The notes below the pieces were generated by a model. The model was not told the origin of the DNA, ran no database searches, and saw only the letters and a list, made by a program, of their open reading frames with translations. Source: Bacillota bacterium (lineage in GTDB: Bacteria; Bacillota; Sulfobacillia; JABLXB01). From it: a stretch of 28,387 nt of DNA. Positions 1 through 8,017 of this stretch are shown here, one piece after another (the stretch's first letter is position 1; the number at the start of each line of letters is the position of its first letter). The stretch is taken from contig JANLGA010000015.1 in NCBI GenBank assembly GCA_024653225.1, positions 2,550 through 30,936 of the forward strand, read 5' to 3'. A program made the translations under genes and the position numbers.

Positions 1-839
1 TCGAGGCGGACGCTCGATCCCAGCACGCGCCCGGGGGTCTTTGACCGGGTCGGCGCTTTCTTTTCGCTCAGTCGGGGGACGGAGATTGTGACGGAGGCGA
101 TCTCCGCCACGGAGCGGGCCGATTTCTGGATGTCGTCGGCGTCCGCGTCTGTGACCACGACGAGATCGAGGGTGGTTCCGACCTCGTCCCGCTCGATCTG
201 TTCGAGGGACGGCTGCGACCACGGGATCTTCCCCATGTCTTCCACCAAGGAGCGGAGCTGAAACGCGCGTACCGAGGGCATCAGCGCCGAAGGCTCGATG
301 TCGGCGTGGACGTGAAACACCCTGTACCCCCTTGCCGCGGCTTCTTCCAGCTCCGACTGGACTGCCTGGGGCCAGGGGGCGTCGAGGGCGCCTGCGGCCC
401 CGCCTCCGCCCTCGTGGTGCGGCGAGGCGCAGGGCGTTCCGTCGCCCTGTGCCTCGCCCGGGGCCCGATCCTTTGCCGCCCTCAAGCGGCCCACGAGTTC
501 GCCCGCCTCGGGGCACCCCCCTTGCTCCTCGAGCCGGCGCTTTGCTTCGTTCAGCCAGTCGAGACCCTCAAACAGCAGGCTTACCTGGTCCGGATTCACC
601 GGGGAACCCTGTCTCCACGAATCGAGGAGGTCTTCCATCGCGTGGGTGACCTGGGCTACGGCCGGAAGACCCGCGGTGGCGGAAGACCCCTTTAGAGTGT
701 GGGCGGCCCGGAATGCCTCGGCTATCACATCCGGGTCGTGGGATTTCTCCAGCTTGAGCAAGCCGTCTTCGAGTACCTCGAGGAGTTCGTTCATTTCCGC
801 GATGAACAATTTGAGATCATCGCCGAGATCGGCCCGCAA
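1..839 (-). CDS. cheA: Chemotaxis histidine kinase CheA (partial, N-terminal part)
   Basis: The gene reads leftward and runs off the window, leaving about 279 N-terminal codons and no stop. The first ~110 residues form a histidine phosphotransfer (Hpt/P1) domain with the phospho-acceptor motif AHTLKGSS. A Pro/Gly-rich linker follows. Next comes a region like the P2 CheY-binding domain (YRVFHVHADIEPSALMP, then LDLVVVTDADADD). The dimerisation, ATPase and CheW-like domains would lie outside the window. In the family CheA phosphorylates CheY and CheB in receptor arrays. I place the start at TTG 839: an in-frame TGA lies three codons upstream and a GGGGGTG ribosome site precedes it. The start is 38 bases after the cheW stop, so the two are probably co-transcribed. 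Confidence 0.88.
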   Translation of the reverse strand, partial: MRADLGDDLKLFIAEMNELLEVLEDGLLKLEKSHDPDVIAEAFRAAHTLKGSSATAGLPAVAQVTHAMEDLLDSWRQGSPVNPDQVSLLFEGLDWLNEAKRRLEEQGGCPEAGELVGRLRAAKDRAPGEAQGDGTPCASPHHEGGGGAAGALDAPWPQAVQSELEEAAARGYRVFHVHADIEPSALMPSVRAFQLRSLVEDMGKIPWSQPSLEQIERDEVGTTLDLVVVTDADADDIQKSARSVAEIASVTISVPRLSEKKAPTRSKTPGRVLGSSVRL

Positions 840-877
840 CCTGGTTCACCCCCGCTTCGAGCCCTACCCGGCGATTC

Positions 878-1354
878 TCAGCTGACCGCCTTGAGCTCCA
901 CTTGCTCCTGCCTGTTCAGGACCTTCTCCATGTCGAGCAGGATGATCAGCCTATCCTCCACTTTCGCGACGGCCTGGATGTACTCCGAATCCACCCCCAC
1001 GATGACGGGGGATGGGGGCTCCAGGACGTCGCCCGAGATCCTCAACACCTCCGAGACGCTGTCCACCACCATCCCGATCGTGTTTCCCTGGATCTCGACG
1101 ACGACTATCCTCGTTTCCTTGTTTTCCTCCGCCACACCAAGACGGAACCTCTTCCGGAGATCGATTACGGGGATCACCTTGCCGCGTAGGTTAATGATGC
1201 CCTCCACGAAATCGGGCGTCCTCGGGACCCTCGTTATGCGCTGCATCGTTATGATTTCACGGACCGCGGCGATGTCCACACCGTACAGTTCGTTGGCAAT
1301 CCCGAATACCACGAGCTGATGTTCGTCCGCTTTGGCCCTCGCTTCGTCCGTCAT
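878..1354 (-). CDS. cheW: Chemotaxis coupling protein CheW
   Basis: A 158-residue single-domain CheW protein, the adaptor that links chemoreceptors to CheA at the inner face of the membrane. Family hallmarks are visible: LVVFGIANELYGVDIAAVREI near the N-terminus, then RVPRTPDFVEGIINLRGKVIPVIDLRKRF, and the C-terminal half with IGMVVDSVSEVLRI and DRLIILLDMEKVL. The start at ATG 1354 is preferred over an in-frame GTG at 1369 because GGGGGGAT lies six bases before the ATG. It sits directly upstream of cheA on the same strand, and a sigma-28-like promoter lies upstream (1404-1431). Length is normal for the family. Confidence 0.93.
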   Translation of the reverse strand: MTDEARAKADEHQLVVFGIANELYGVDIAAVREIITMQRITRVPRTPDFVEGIINLRGKVIPVIDLRKRFRLGVAEENKETRIVVVEIQGNTIGMVVDSVSEVLRISGDVLEPPSPVIVGVDSEYIQAVAKVEDRLIILLDMEKVLNRQEQVELKAVS

Positions 1355-1403
1355 TTCCGATCCCCCCACATACCGGCGCGAATATCAATACCGTCAAGTT
1401 TAA

Positions 1404-1431
1404 ATATCGTTCCTGAAAGGGAAAAAGTTTA
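1404..1431 (-). promoter_or_regulatory. Candidate sigma-28 (sigma-D/FliA type) promoter for cheW-cheA
   Basis: On the minus strand TAAACTTT (1424-1431) is followed, 16 bases after its TAAA, by AACGATAT (1404-1411). The known flagellar/chemotaxis consensus is TAAA-N15-GCCGATAT, so the -35 matches well and the -10 keeps CGATAT. The spacer is one base long. Transcription would start near 1397, about 43 bases before the cheW ATG. A sigma-A-like TTGACG (near 1390) also lies between, but has no good -10. Gene context (cheW, cheA) supports the call. Confidence 0.5.
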
Positions 1432-1516
1432 TCGGACGAGTCTCTTCGGGTATGAGAAAGGGTGGCGCCGGGGCGGGGCGAATTCCTGCCGCGGAAAGGC
1501 GAAGGGAGGGTCCTGG

Positions 1517-2914
1517 ATGGGTTCGGGTTGCGGGGGTGTTGGAAGCGGCACCGCCCCGACCGTCGCCGCGCGGGCGATGGACGCTCTCCTCGACGCCGGT
1601 TACGAGTGCTACGTCGTGGGGGGCGCGGCGAGAGCGATCCTGCTCGGCACGCGGGCCGACGATTGGGACGTGGCGACGTCCGCCCCTCCGTCCGAGGTCA
1701 GAAGGGTAATCGAATGGATGGGAATGAAACCGATTGACAAGGGAGAGGCGCACGGGACGGTGGGAGCCTCGGACGGAGGTGTAACGGTCGAGTTCACCAC
1801 GTTCAGGGCGGAGGGTGAGTATTCGGATGCGCGGCATCCCGATTCGGTGACTTTCATCGGAGACATCGAGGGGGATCTCTCGAGGAGGGACTTCACCGTC
1901 AACGCGATAGCGATGAAATGGCCGGGGCTCGAGGTGACCGACCCGTTCCGCGGCGTGGAGGACCTTCGCCGTGGGATCATCAGGGCCGTGGGGGACGCGG
2001 CGTCGCGGTTCGCGGAGGATGCCCTGAGGATGATCCGAGCCGTCCGGTTCGAGTCCGAGCACGGATGGCGCATCGAGCCCCGCACTCGTTCTGCCATATC
2101 CCGGAACGCGCAACGCGTACGGGGGATATCGGCCGAGAGGGTCAGGGACGAGGTGTCACGGGTGCTCGTGGGGCCGCACGCGGGGAGGGCCCTTGCAGAC
2201 ATGGTGCGACTGGGCCTCATGGATGCGGTCGTGCCCGAGCTGTCGGAATCGGGAGGAGTCGGTGCGGGCCGCCTGTCGGGCCGAACCCTCATGGAGCACG
2301 CAATCATGACTGCGGACGCGGTCGCTCCGTCGCTGGTGCTGCGCCTCGCCGCGCTCTTGCACGACGTGGCGAAGCCGCGTTGCTTGGGAGTGGACGACCG
2401 CGGCCGCGTGCACTTCCACGGTCACGACGCGCTGGGCGCCGAAATGGTCGGGGAGATCCTGGAGCGACTGCGGTATCCGAAGGTGGTCAGGGACAGGGTA
2501 CGGGTTCTCGTCAAGGAGCACATGTTCTTCTATAGTCCGGAGGCAACGGACGCGGCACTGAGAAGACTCGTCGGTCGCGTCGGGGAGGAGGGTGTGTTCG
2601 ACCTGCTCGAACTCAGGCGGGCGGACGTGGTCGCGTCCGGCGGCGATGCCGCGCCCTTCCTCCGCCAAGTGGAGCACAGGGTCCGGGACATCCTGGATCG
2701 CGGGCAGGCGGTGCGGGGGTCGGGACTGGCCGTCAACGGCGAAGACGTAATGGAGGTGCTCGATATAGGGCCCGGGCCCCGGGTCGGGCAGGTATTGCAG
2801 CGATTGCTCGACATGGTACTGGACGACCCCGGCCTCAACCAGAGGGACAAGCTGAGGTCCATCATAGCGGGAATGAAACCCGGCGGCGGGGATAGCCGGC
2901 CGGGTTCAAGTTGA
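1517..2914 (+). CDS. cca: CCA tRNA nucleotidyltransferase / poly(A) polymerase family protein with HD domain
   Basis: A 465-residue class II nucleotidyltransferase. The catalytic head shows VVGGAARAILLG (33-44) followed by the metal-binding DDWDVATS (48-55). The family signature RRDFTVNAIAM is at 123-133, and DPFRGVEDLRRGIIRAVGD is at 142-160. An RNA-binding helical region follows (RFAEDALRMIRAVRFESEHGW). An HD motif (LLHDVAKPR, 281-289) marks the C-terminal HD domain found in many CCA enzymes. The expected role is adding or repairing the 3' CCA of tRNAs. CCA-adding, A-adding and poly(A) activities cannot be told apart by eye. The ATG at 1517 is chosen because GGGAGGG lies six bases upstream; the frame is open further upstream without a ribosome site. 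The 3' end overlaps the convergent channel gene by 9 bases. Confidence 0.85.
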   Translation: MGSGCGGVGSGTAPTVAARAMDALLDAGYECYVVGGAARAILLGTRADDWDVATSAPPSEVRRVIEWMGMKPIDKGEAHGTVGASDGGVTVEFTTFRAEGEYSDARHPDSVTFIGDIEGDLSRRDFTVNAIAMKWPGLEVTDPFRGVEDLRRGIIRAVGDAASRFAEDALRMIRAVRFESEHGWRIEPRTRSAISRNAQRVRGISAERVRDEVSRVLVGPHAGRALADMVRLGLMDAVVPELSESGGVGAGRLSGRTLMEHAIMTADAVAPSLVLRLAALLHDVAKPRCLGVDDRGRVHFHGHDALGAEMVGEILERLRYPKVVRDRVRVLVKEHMFFYSPEATDAALRRLVGRVGEEGVFDLLELRRADVVASGGDAAPFLRQVEHRVRDILDRGQAVRGSGLAVNGEDVMEVLDIGPGPRVGQVLQRLLDMVLDDPGLNQRDKLRSIIAGMKPGGGDSRPGSS

Positions 2915-3781
2915 GCCGGGGGACCGAGTGGAACCCGACGCCCCGGGCGCGACCGGGGCTCGGCCGAGGTACGCGTACCAGTAGGCCAAGCCCACGAAGA
3001 CGGCCCCGCCGACTATGTTGCCAGCGGTGACGGGCAGGAGATTCCGGGTGACGAAGGTCCACCAGCCGAGGCCGGCGATCTTGCCCGAAAGCCCGGCGGC
3101 GGCGACGACCGGCTCGACGCGACCGAGGAAGATCCCCAGTGGAACGAAGTACATGTTGGCGATACTGTGCTCAAATCCGCACGCGACAAAAGCGGCGATG
3201 GGGAAGAACAGGGCCGACACCTTGCCCGCGACGTCCTTGGCGGCGAGGGTGAGCCACACGGCGAGGCAGACAAGCCAATTGCACAGGACGCCGCGAAAGA
3301 ACGCCTGCGACAGCGTGAGACCGACCTTCGCGTTGGCGATAGCGAGCGCCCTGGCCCCGACCTGGAAGTTTGCCGCGGCCCACTGCCCGCTCGCGTAGGC
3401 CAGCGACGACATCAGCAGGGCGCCGACGAAGTTGCCTGCGTACACGATCGCCCACGCTCGCGCCACGGCCGGCCACGAAACCGCGCCGTCGAGGGCAGCC
3501 ACGGTCAGCACCATGTTGTTCCCCGTGAACAATTCGGCCCCGCCCAAGACGACGAGGGTCAGGCCCAGTGCGAATACGGCCCCGGTGACGAGTTGGGCGA
3601 AACCGTATCCGAAGTATTTCGAGAGATCACTGGAGACCACCGTCGCGAAATTGCCGCCGAAGGCTATGTAGGCTCCTGCCAGGACGGCCAATGAGAACAT
3701 CCTCGCGTGGGGCATCTCCGCCTTCTTGGCCCCCATCGCCGATGCCGCCCGGGCGATCTCCACCGGTAGTAACATGTTCAC
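2906..3781 (-). CDS. Formate/nitrite transporter (FNT) family channel
   Basis: A 291-residue integral membrane protein with about six hydrophobic segments. Both FNT family signatures are present: LGGAELFTGN (about 79-88) and GVLCNWLVCLAVW in the second half. The C-terminal membrane part contains CGFEHSIANMYFVPLG, also typical. Relatives FocA, NirC and HSC are pentameric pores for formate, nitrite or hydrosulfide; the substrate cannot be fixed from the sequence. The start is taken as GTG 3781, eight bases after a strong AAGGAGG; an ATG two codons later is possible but more distant. It follows the serine protease gene by 46 bases on the same strand, so they likely form an operon. No formate lyase or nitrite reductase gene is nearby. 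Confidence 0.88.
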   Translation of the reverse strand: MNMLLPVEIARAASAMGAKKAEMPHARMFSLAVLAGAYIAFGGNFATVVSSDLSKYFGYGFAQLVTGAVFALGLTLVVLGGAELFTGNNMVLTVAALDGAVSWPAVARAWAIVYAGNFVGALLMSSLAYASGQWAAANFQVGARALAIANAKVGLTLSQAFFRGVLCNWLVCLAVWLTLAAKDVAGKVSALFFPIAAFVACGFEHSIANMYFVPLGIFLGRVEPVVAAAGLSGKIAGLGWWTFVTRNLLPVTAGNIVGGAVFVGLAYWYAYLGRAPVAPGASGSTRSPGST

Positions 3782-3827
3782 CTTGCAGGCCTCCTTCGCT
3801 TGGGTCTCGACGCCGCCGGCGACCGCG

Positions 3828-4658
3828 CTACCCCTTCCGCTCGTGCCTCCTGTACGGGACCGGTATGTACTGCACCGGCGGGTTCTGCTGCACCGGCTGC
3901 GGATAGTAATCCATGAGGTCGTATATCTCCCTGGGGAGCTCGGCGGAAACGGGTAGCCCCATCTCGGCGAGCTCCGAGAAAGTGATCGGGTGGTCGTGGG
4001 TCCATCGCCCCTCAGTGAATTGGGCTGCAAGCTCCTCCGCCTTCTCAGGGGTCACCTTGTCCAGGAGGATCTCACGAACGGTGGCGCGGACCTGGTCTAT
4101 CGCCTTACGGGCCACGTCCGCCAGTATGAGGGTCTTGTCGTCCAGCTCGTTGACGTCCTTCTGGGTTGTCGCCTTGAGTATCGAGACGGCGGGGAGCCCG
4201 TCAATCTGGGGGTCAACCGGGCCCAACACGGCGTTCGGGTCCATGACGATCTGGTCGGCGGCAAGTGCTATGAGCGTGCCGCCGGACATCGCGTAATGGG
4301 GGACGAACACGGTCACCGGCGCCCCGTGGTTTTTCAGGGCGTTGGCTATTTGCCCGGCCGCGAGCACCAATCCCCCCGGGGTGTGCAGAAGGATATCAAT
4401 GGGCATATCGGAAGGCGTGAACCGTATGGCCCTCAGGATCTGTTCCGAATCCTCGACGTTGATGTAACGCGATATCGGTATCCCGAGGAGGCTCACGGCT
4501 TCCTGGCGATGAATGAGGCTGATGAACCTGGTGCCCCGCTTCTCTTCGATCCGTCGGATCAGCCTCAACCTGGCGTTCTGCAACCTCATCTGCCTCAGGA
4601 GCGGCGACAACGCGGAGAACAGGAAGAACAACCAGAACAGGTTCGACAGGTTGAGCAC
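3828..4658 (-). CDS. Membrane-anchored ClpP-fold serine protease (SDH proteinase/SppA-like family)
   Basis: A 276-residue protein with one N-terminal hydrophobic anchor (about 5-21), then a basic stretch and a ClpP/crotonase-fold domain. Visible motifs are DILLHTPGGLVLAAGQIANAL (88-108), the predicted nucleophile Ser125 in HYAMSGGTLIALAADQIVMDP (121-141), and NAVLGPVDPQI after it. This arrangement matches the SDH (serine dehydrogenase) proteinase family related to SppA. The C-terminus is Pro/Gln-rich (YYPQPVQQNPPVQYIPVPYR). The start is GTG 4658 with GGGGGAGAAGG just upstream. Domain orientation suggests a cytoplasmic or membrane-surface protease, possibly for membrane protein or signal-peptide turnover; the substrate is unknown. 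The downstream partner is the FNT channel. Confidence 0.82.
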   Translation of the reverse strand: MLNLSNLFWLFFLFSALSPLLRQMRLQNARLRLIRRIEEKRGTRFISLIHRQEAVSLLGIPISRYINVEDSEQILRAIRFTPSDMPIDILLHTPGGLVLAAGQIANALKNHGAPVTVFVPHYAMSGGTLIALAADQIVMDPNAVLGPVDPQIDGLPAVSILKATTQKDVNELDDKTLILADVARKAIDQVRATVREILLDKVTPEKAEELAAQFTEGRWTHDHPITFSELAEMGLPVSAELPREIYDLMDYYPQPVQQNPPVQYIPVPYRRHERKG

Positions 4659-4751
4659 AACCTTCTCCCCCTTCCCGGGCGCTCCGTAGGCCCGGCCTTC
4701 TACAACTCACGACACGTTATTCGCGGCCTGGAGGGGGATCGCCTCCGTCTG

Positions 4752-4780
4752 TTGAAGGAGTACTAAACGGATGCTATACT
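4752..4780 (+). promoter_or_regulatory. Sigma-A promoter of guaB
   Basis: TTGAAG (4752-4757) and TATACT (4775-4780) are separated by exactly 17 bases, a near-consensus housekeeping promoter. Transcription would begin near 4787, giving a short leader of about 25 bases with an AAGGGGGT ribosome site before the guaB ATG at 4812. No riboswitch-sized leader or PurBox was seen here. Confidence 0.75.
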
Positions 4781-4811
4781 CTGACAAAAGGCATGGCAAG
4801 GGGGTCCGCTG

Positions 4812-6275
4812 ATGAAGTTCTCCGACAAGCTGGAACGCGAAGGGCTGACATTCGACGACGTCCTGCTGCTCCCGAGGTATTCCGAGGTCCTGCCGGCGGA
4901 GGTGGACGTTTCGACGAGATTCTCGCGCCGGGTGCGGCTCAACATCCCCCTCGCCAGCGCCAGCATGGATACCGTCACCGAGGCGAGGATGGCCATCGCC
5001 ATCGCGCGCGAGGGGGGCATCGGGGTAATACACAAGAACATGGCCCCGCGGGACCAGGCCGCCGAGGTGGACAAGGTCAAGCGTTCGGAACACGGGGTCA
5101 TCACGGACCCCGTTTCGCTTCCCGCTGACGCGACGGTGAACGACGCGCTCGCCCTGATGGCCAAGTACCACATATCGGGGGTTCCCATCGTCGGGCCCGG
5201 CGGGAAGCTCATCGGCATTATCACCAACCGCGACATCAGGTTTGAAGAGGATCACACGAAGCCCGTTTCGCTTGTCATGACGAAGGAAAACCTGATCACG
5301 GCGCCCGAGGGGACGTCCCTCCAAGATGCCAGGAAGATCCTGGGGGCCCACAAGATCGAGAAGCTCCCCCTGGTTGACAACCAGTTCAGACTGAGGGGTC
5401 TCATCACCCTGAAGGACATAGAGAAGGCGCGCAAGTACCCGAACTCCGCGAAGGACAGGCACGGACGCCTGCTGGCCGCCGCCGCGGTGGGGGTGGGCGC
5501 GTCCGCCGTGGCGCGCGCGGGGCTCCTCGTCGAGGCCGGGGTTGATGTGCTGGTCGTGGACACCGCGCACGGTCATTCGAAGGGTGTACTGGGCACCGTG
5601 CGGGAGCTGAAAGGCAGGTTCCCGGAGGTGGACGTGGTCGCGGGCAACATAGCGACCGGAGAGGCGGCGCGCGCGTTGGTCGAGGCTGGTGCCGACGCGG
5701 TGAAGGTCGGGGTCGGCCCGGGATCCATATGCACCACGCGGGTCATCGCGGGGATAGGCGTGCCCCAGGTGACGGCGATATTGGATGCCTATCAGGCCGT
5801 GCGCGGTTCGGGAGTGCCGATCATCGCGGACGGGGGGATTCGGTTCTCCGGTGACATAACGAAGGCGATAGCGGCCGGCGCCGACGCGGTCATGATCGGG
5901 AGTCTGTTTGCGGGGACTGAGGAGAGCCCCGGGGAGATGGAGATATTCCAGGGGAGGAGCTTCAAGGTGTACAGGGGGATGGGCTCCCTGGGCGCCATGA
6001 AAGACGGGTCAGCCGACAGGTACTTCCAGGAAAACGGCGACAAGCTTGTCCCCGAGGGAATAGAGGGGAGGGTTCCCTACAGGGGCCCGCTCTCCGATAC
6101 CGTATTCCAGTTGGTGGGCGGCCTTCGGGCGGGGATGGGATACTGCGGAGTGAAGAATATCAGGCAGCTCCAGGAAGACACGGTGTTCATCAGGATCACC
6201 GCCGCGGGATTGCAGGAGAGCCATCCGCACGGGGTGTACATCACCAAGGAGGCCCCGAACTACAGCGGTAGGTAG
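4812..6275 (+). CDS. guaB: Inosine-5'-monophosphate dehydrogenase
   Basis: A 487-residue full-length IMP dehydrogenase, which oxidises IMP to XMP with NAD+ in the committed step to GMP. The N-terminus has LTFDDVLLLPRYSEVLP. A CBS-domain pair occupies about residues 95-205 (VSLPADATVNDALALM, GVPIVGPGGKLIGIITNRDIR, then KIEKLPLVDN). The barrel continues with the catalytic loop GVGPGSICTTR, nucleophile Cys307, and later DGGIRFSGDITKAIAAGADAVMIGS. The flap carries YRGMGSLGAM. It is transcribed alone from a strong promoter (4752-4780) and ends at a hairpin terminator (6296-6322). It lies about 14 kb from guaA and hpt, with which it acts. Confidence 0.97.
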   Translation: MKFSDKLEREGLTFDDVLLLPRYSEVLPAEVDVSTRFSRRVRLNIPLASASMDTVTEARMAIAIAREGGIGVIHKNMAPRDQAAEVDKVKRSEHGVITDPVSLPADATVNDALALMAKYHISGVPIVGPGGKLIGIITNRDIRFEEDHTKPVSLVMTKENLITAPEGTSLQDARKILGAHKIEKLPLVDNQFRLRGLITLKDIEKARKYPNSAKDRHGRLLAAAAVGVGASAVARAGLLVEAGVDVLVVDTAHGHSKGVLGTVRELKGRFPEVDVVAGNIATGEAARALVEAGADAVKVGVGPGSICTTRVIAGIGVPQVTAILDAYQAVRGSGVPIIADGGIRFSGDITKAIAAGADAVMIGSLFAGTEESPGEMEIFQGRSFKVYRGMGSLGAMKDGSADRYFQENGDKLVPEGIEGRVPYRGPLSDTVFQLVGGLRAGMGYCGVKNIRQLQEDTVFIRITAAGLQESHPHGVYITKEAPNYSGR

Positions 6276-6295
6276 GAGCCTCGTCTCGAGATCGC

Positions 6296-6322
6296 GAGAC
6301 CCCGGCCGCCGGCCGGGGTCTC
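6296..6322 (+). terminator. Hairpin terminator after guaB
   Basis: A perfect 12-bp GC-rich inverted repeat (GAGACCCCGGCC / GGCCGGGGTCTC) with a 3-base loop starts 20 bases after the guaB stop. Only a short pyrimidine run (TCTGTC) follows, so it is a weak-tail intrinsic terminator. It lies between convergent genes (guaB and the aminotransferase). The minus-strand exit has no T-run. A smaller stem (GTCTCG 6283-6288 with CGAGAC 6295-6300) competes for its left arm. Confidence 0.65.
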
Positions 6323-6362
6323 TCTGTCAACGTCGAACCCGCTTGCGCCCGTAAGCGGCGGA

Positions 6363-7706
6363 CTACAGGGAGGCGTTTACTTCCGCCACCGCCTTTTCCA
6401 TCACGTCCAGCGCCTCGTTGAGCTGGTCTTCCTCGGTCACGAGCGGCGCCAACATGCGGATCACGTTCCCGTAGATGCCCGCCTTGAGGACGAGAACCCC
6501 GTTCTTGAACGCCATGTCCTTGATCCGGGCGGTTTCCTTCGGCGCGGGTTCCTTGGTCTTCCTGTCCCTGACGAATTCGATGCCGCACATGGCACCGAGG
6601 CCGCGGACGTCGCCGACTATCTTGAAATCCTTCTTCCACTGGTTGAACCTATCGAGGATCGTCTTGCCCTGCTTCATGCCCTTCTCCAGCAAGTTGTGCT
6701 TCTTGATGACCTCGATGACCTTGAGCGCGGCCACACAGCCGATGGGGTTGCCGACGTATGTGCCGCCTATGGCGCTGTCGTGCGGGGCGTCCATCACTTC
6801 GGCGCGGCCGACCACCCCGCTGATCGGTATGCCCCCGGCCACGGACTTGGCGACCGTCACGAGGTCCGCCGTTATCCCGAAGTGTTCGTGAGCGAAGAAC
6901 TTGCCCGTCCTTCCAATGCCGCTCTGTACCTCGTCCAGGATGAGCAATACCCCGTTCTTGTCGCATATCTCCCGTATTCTCTGGTAGAACTCCTTGGGCG
7001 GCACCACGAATCCGCCCTCCCCGAGCACCGGTTCGCCGACGACGGCGGCGGTGTTGGTGGGCTCCACGTACATCAAGAACGCCCGCTCGAGCTGCTTGGC
7101 GCACGCGATGTCGCAGGACGGGTATTCGAGGTTCACGGGACACCGGTAGCAGTACGCGAACGGGATCCGGTACACCTCCGGCGCGAACGGCCCCATGTTG
7201 TGCTTGTAGGGCATGATCTTGCTGGTGAGCGACATCGCCATGAGCGTTCTGCCATGGAACGCGCCCTCGAACGCGATGAACGCCCTCCTGTTAGTGTAGT
7301 ACTTGGCGATCTTGCAGGCGTTCTCGACGGCCTCTGCGCCCGAGTTGAAGAACGTCGCTTTCTTCGGGTAATTCCCCGGGAGTAGCTCGCTCAGGCGTTC
7401 GGCCAGTTCCACGAACGAGGTGTAGGGCACCACCGTGAAGTCCGTGTGGAAGAACCGCTCCGCCTGCTCCTTGACGGCCTCGACGACCTCGGGATGGCAA
7501 TGGCCGACGTTCAGGCAGCCGATACCGCCGGTCAGGTCAATGAACTGGTTCCCGTCAATGTCAGTTAGCACGGCGCCCTTGGCTTTGTCTATCATTATCG
7601 GGACGTTCAGCGAATATGCCCGGCAGACGGCCTTCTCCTTCCTCTCGCCCCACGAGAGGGACTTGGGCCCCGGGAGCTCGGTCTTCAGGTTGATCCACTT
7701 GCCCAT
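6363..7706 (-). CDS. Class III PLP-dependent aminotransferase (4-aminobutyrate aminotransferase-like)
   Basis: A 447-residue fold-type I aminotransferase of the acetylornithine/GABA/ornithine subgroup. Visible features are DLTGGIGCLNVGHCHPEVVEAV (57-78), the phosphate-binding FFNSGAEAVENACKIAK (119-135), GAFHGRTLMAMSLTSK (148-163), LILDEVQSGIGRTGKFFA (255-272) with the cofactor Asp258, and the Schiff-base lysine K287 in TVAKSVAGG. A Cys-rich insert, CYRCPVNLEYPSCDIACAK (186-204), is like those in many GabT-type enzymes of Firmicutes and archaea. Likely substrates are GABA or another omega-amino acid with 2-oxoglutarate; this is not certain. The start at ATG 7706 is supported by GGAGAGGAGG eight bases upstream. 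It is a single-gene unit facing away from the acyl-CoA genes. Confidence 0.85.
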   Translation of the reverse strand: MGKWINLKTELPGPKSLSWGERKEKAVCRAYSLNVPIMIDKAKGAVLTDIDGNQFIDLTGGIGCLNVGHCHPEVVEAVKEQAERFFHTDFTVVPYTSFVELAERLSELLPGNYPKKATFFNSGAEAVENACKIAKYYTNRRAFIAFEGAFHGRTLMAMSLTSKIMPYKHNMGPFAPEVYRIPFAYCYRCPVNLEYPSCDIACAKQLERAFLMYVEPTNTAAVVGEPVLGEGGFVVPPKEFYQRIREICDKNGVLLILDEVQSGIGRTGKFFAHEHFGITADLVTVAKSVAGGIPISGVVGRAEVMDAPHDSAIGGTYVGNPIGCVAALKVIEVIKKHNLLEKGMKQGKTILDRFNQWKKDFKIVGDVRGLGAMCGIEFVRDRKTKEPAPKETARIKDMAFKNGVLVLKAGIYGNVIRMLAPLVTEEDQLNEALDVMEKAVAEVNASL

Positions 7707-7741
7707 GTATCTGACCTCCTCTCCGCGAATCTGGTATCTCA

Positions 7742-7772
7742 CTTATAGCTGGCGTAGCATGAACTATGCCAA
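7742..7772 (-). promoter_or_regulatory. Possible promoter of the aminotransferase gene
   Basis: On the minus strand TTGGCA (7767-7772) and TATAAG (7742-7747) are separated by 19 bases; using CTATAA as -10 gives 18. The -35 overlaps a 10-bp perfect palindrome CAACGCGTTG (7770-7779), which could be an operator. The spacing is long, so this is tentative. Confidence 0.4.
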
Positions 7773-8017
7773 CGCGTTGCGGCGCTCCCGCCCGCTTCGC
7801 GGCGGTTGCCGGACAGCCCCGGATGGGACTGGTGCCAAGAGTTCGGCGGACTGACCACATTTCGGCAGGCGGGGCCGTGGATCCATCGGCCCGGGCGCGG
7901 CAAGCACTCCGGATCCGCTTGAAGGAACTGCTGTCGTGAAGGCCAAATCATTCGGTAGCCGGCCCCGCTTCGGACCACCGGGTCCCGCAGGGGCGAAAGG
8001 GGGATGGAAGGCACGTC
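7773..8017. other. Noncoding interval between divergent genes
   Basis: The gap between the aminotransferase start (7706) and the dehydrogenase start (8018) is 311 bases. The aminotransferase side holds the promoter candidate and palindrome described separately. On the plus strand the only -35-like hexamer is TTGAAG near 7919, without a convincing -10. The last 20 bases carry a GGGGGATGGAAGG ribosome site. No RNA gene, riboswitch or repeat was recognised, and no ORF here has a ribosome site or family motif. Confidence 0.5.

Noticed and set aside
306..1319. Several plus-strand open frames over the chemotaxis region.
   Set aside because: They are antisense to cheA and cheW, whose domain motifs are clear on the minus strand.
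4659..4751. Promoter for the ClpP-fold protease gene on the minus strand.
   Set aside because: TATAGC and TTTAGT words near 4762-4778 have -35 candidates only at 14-15 bases, too short to support.
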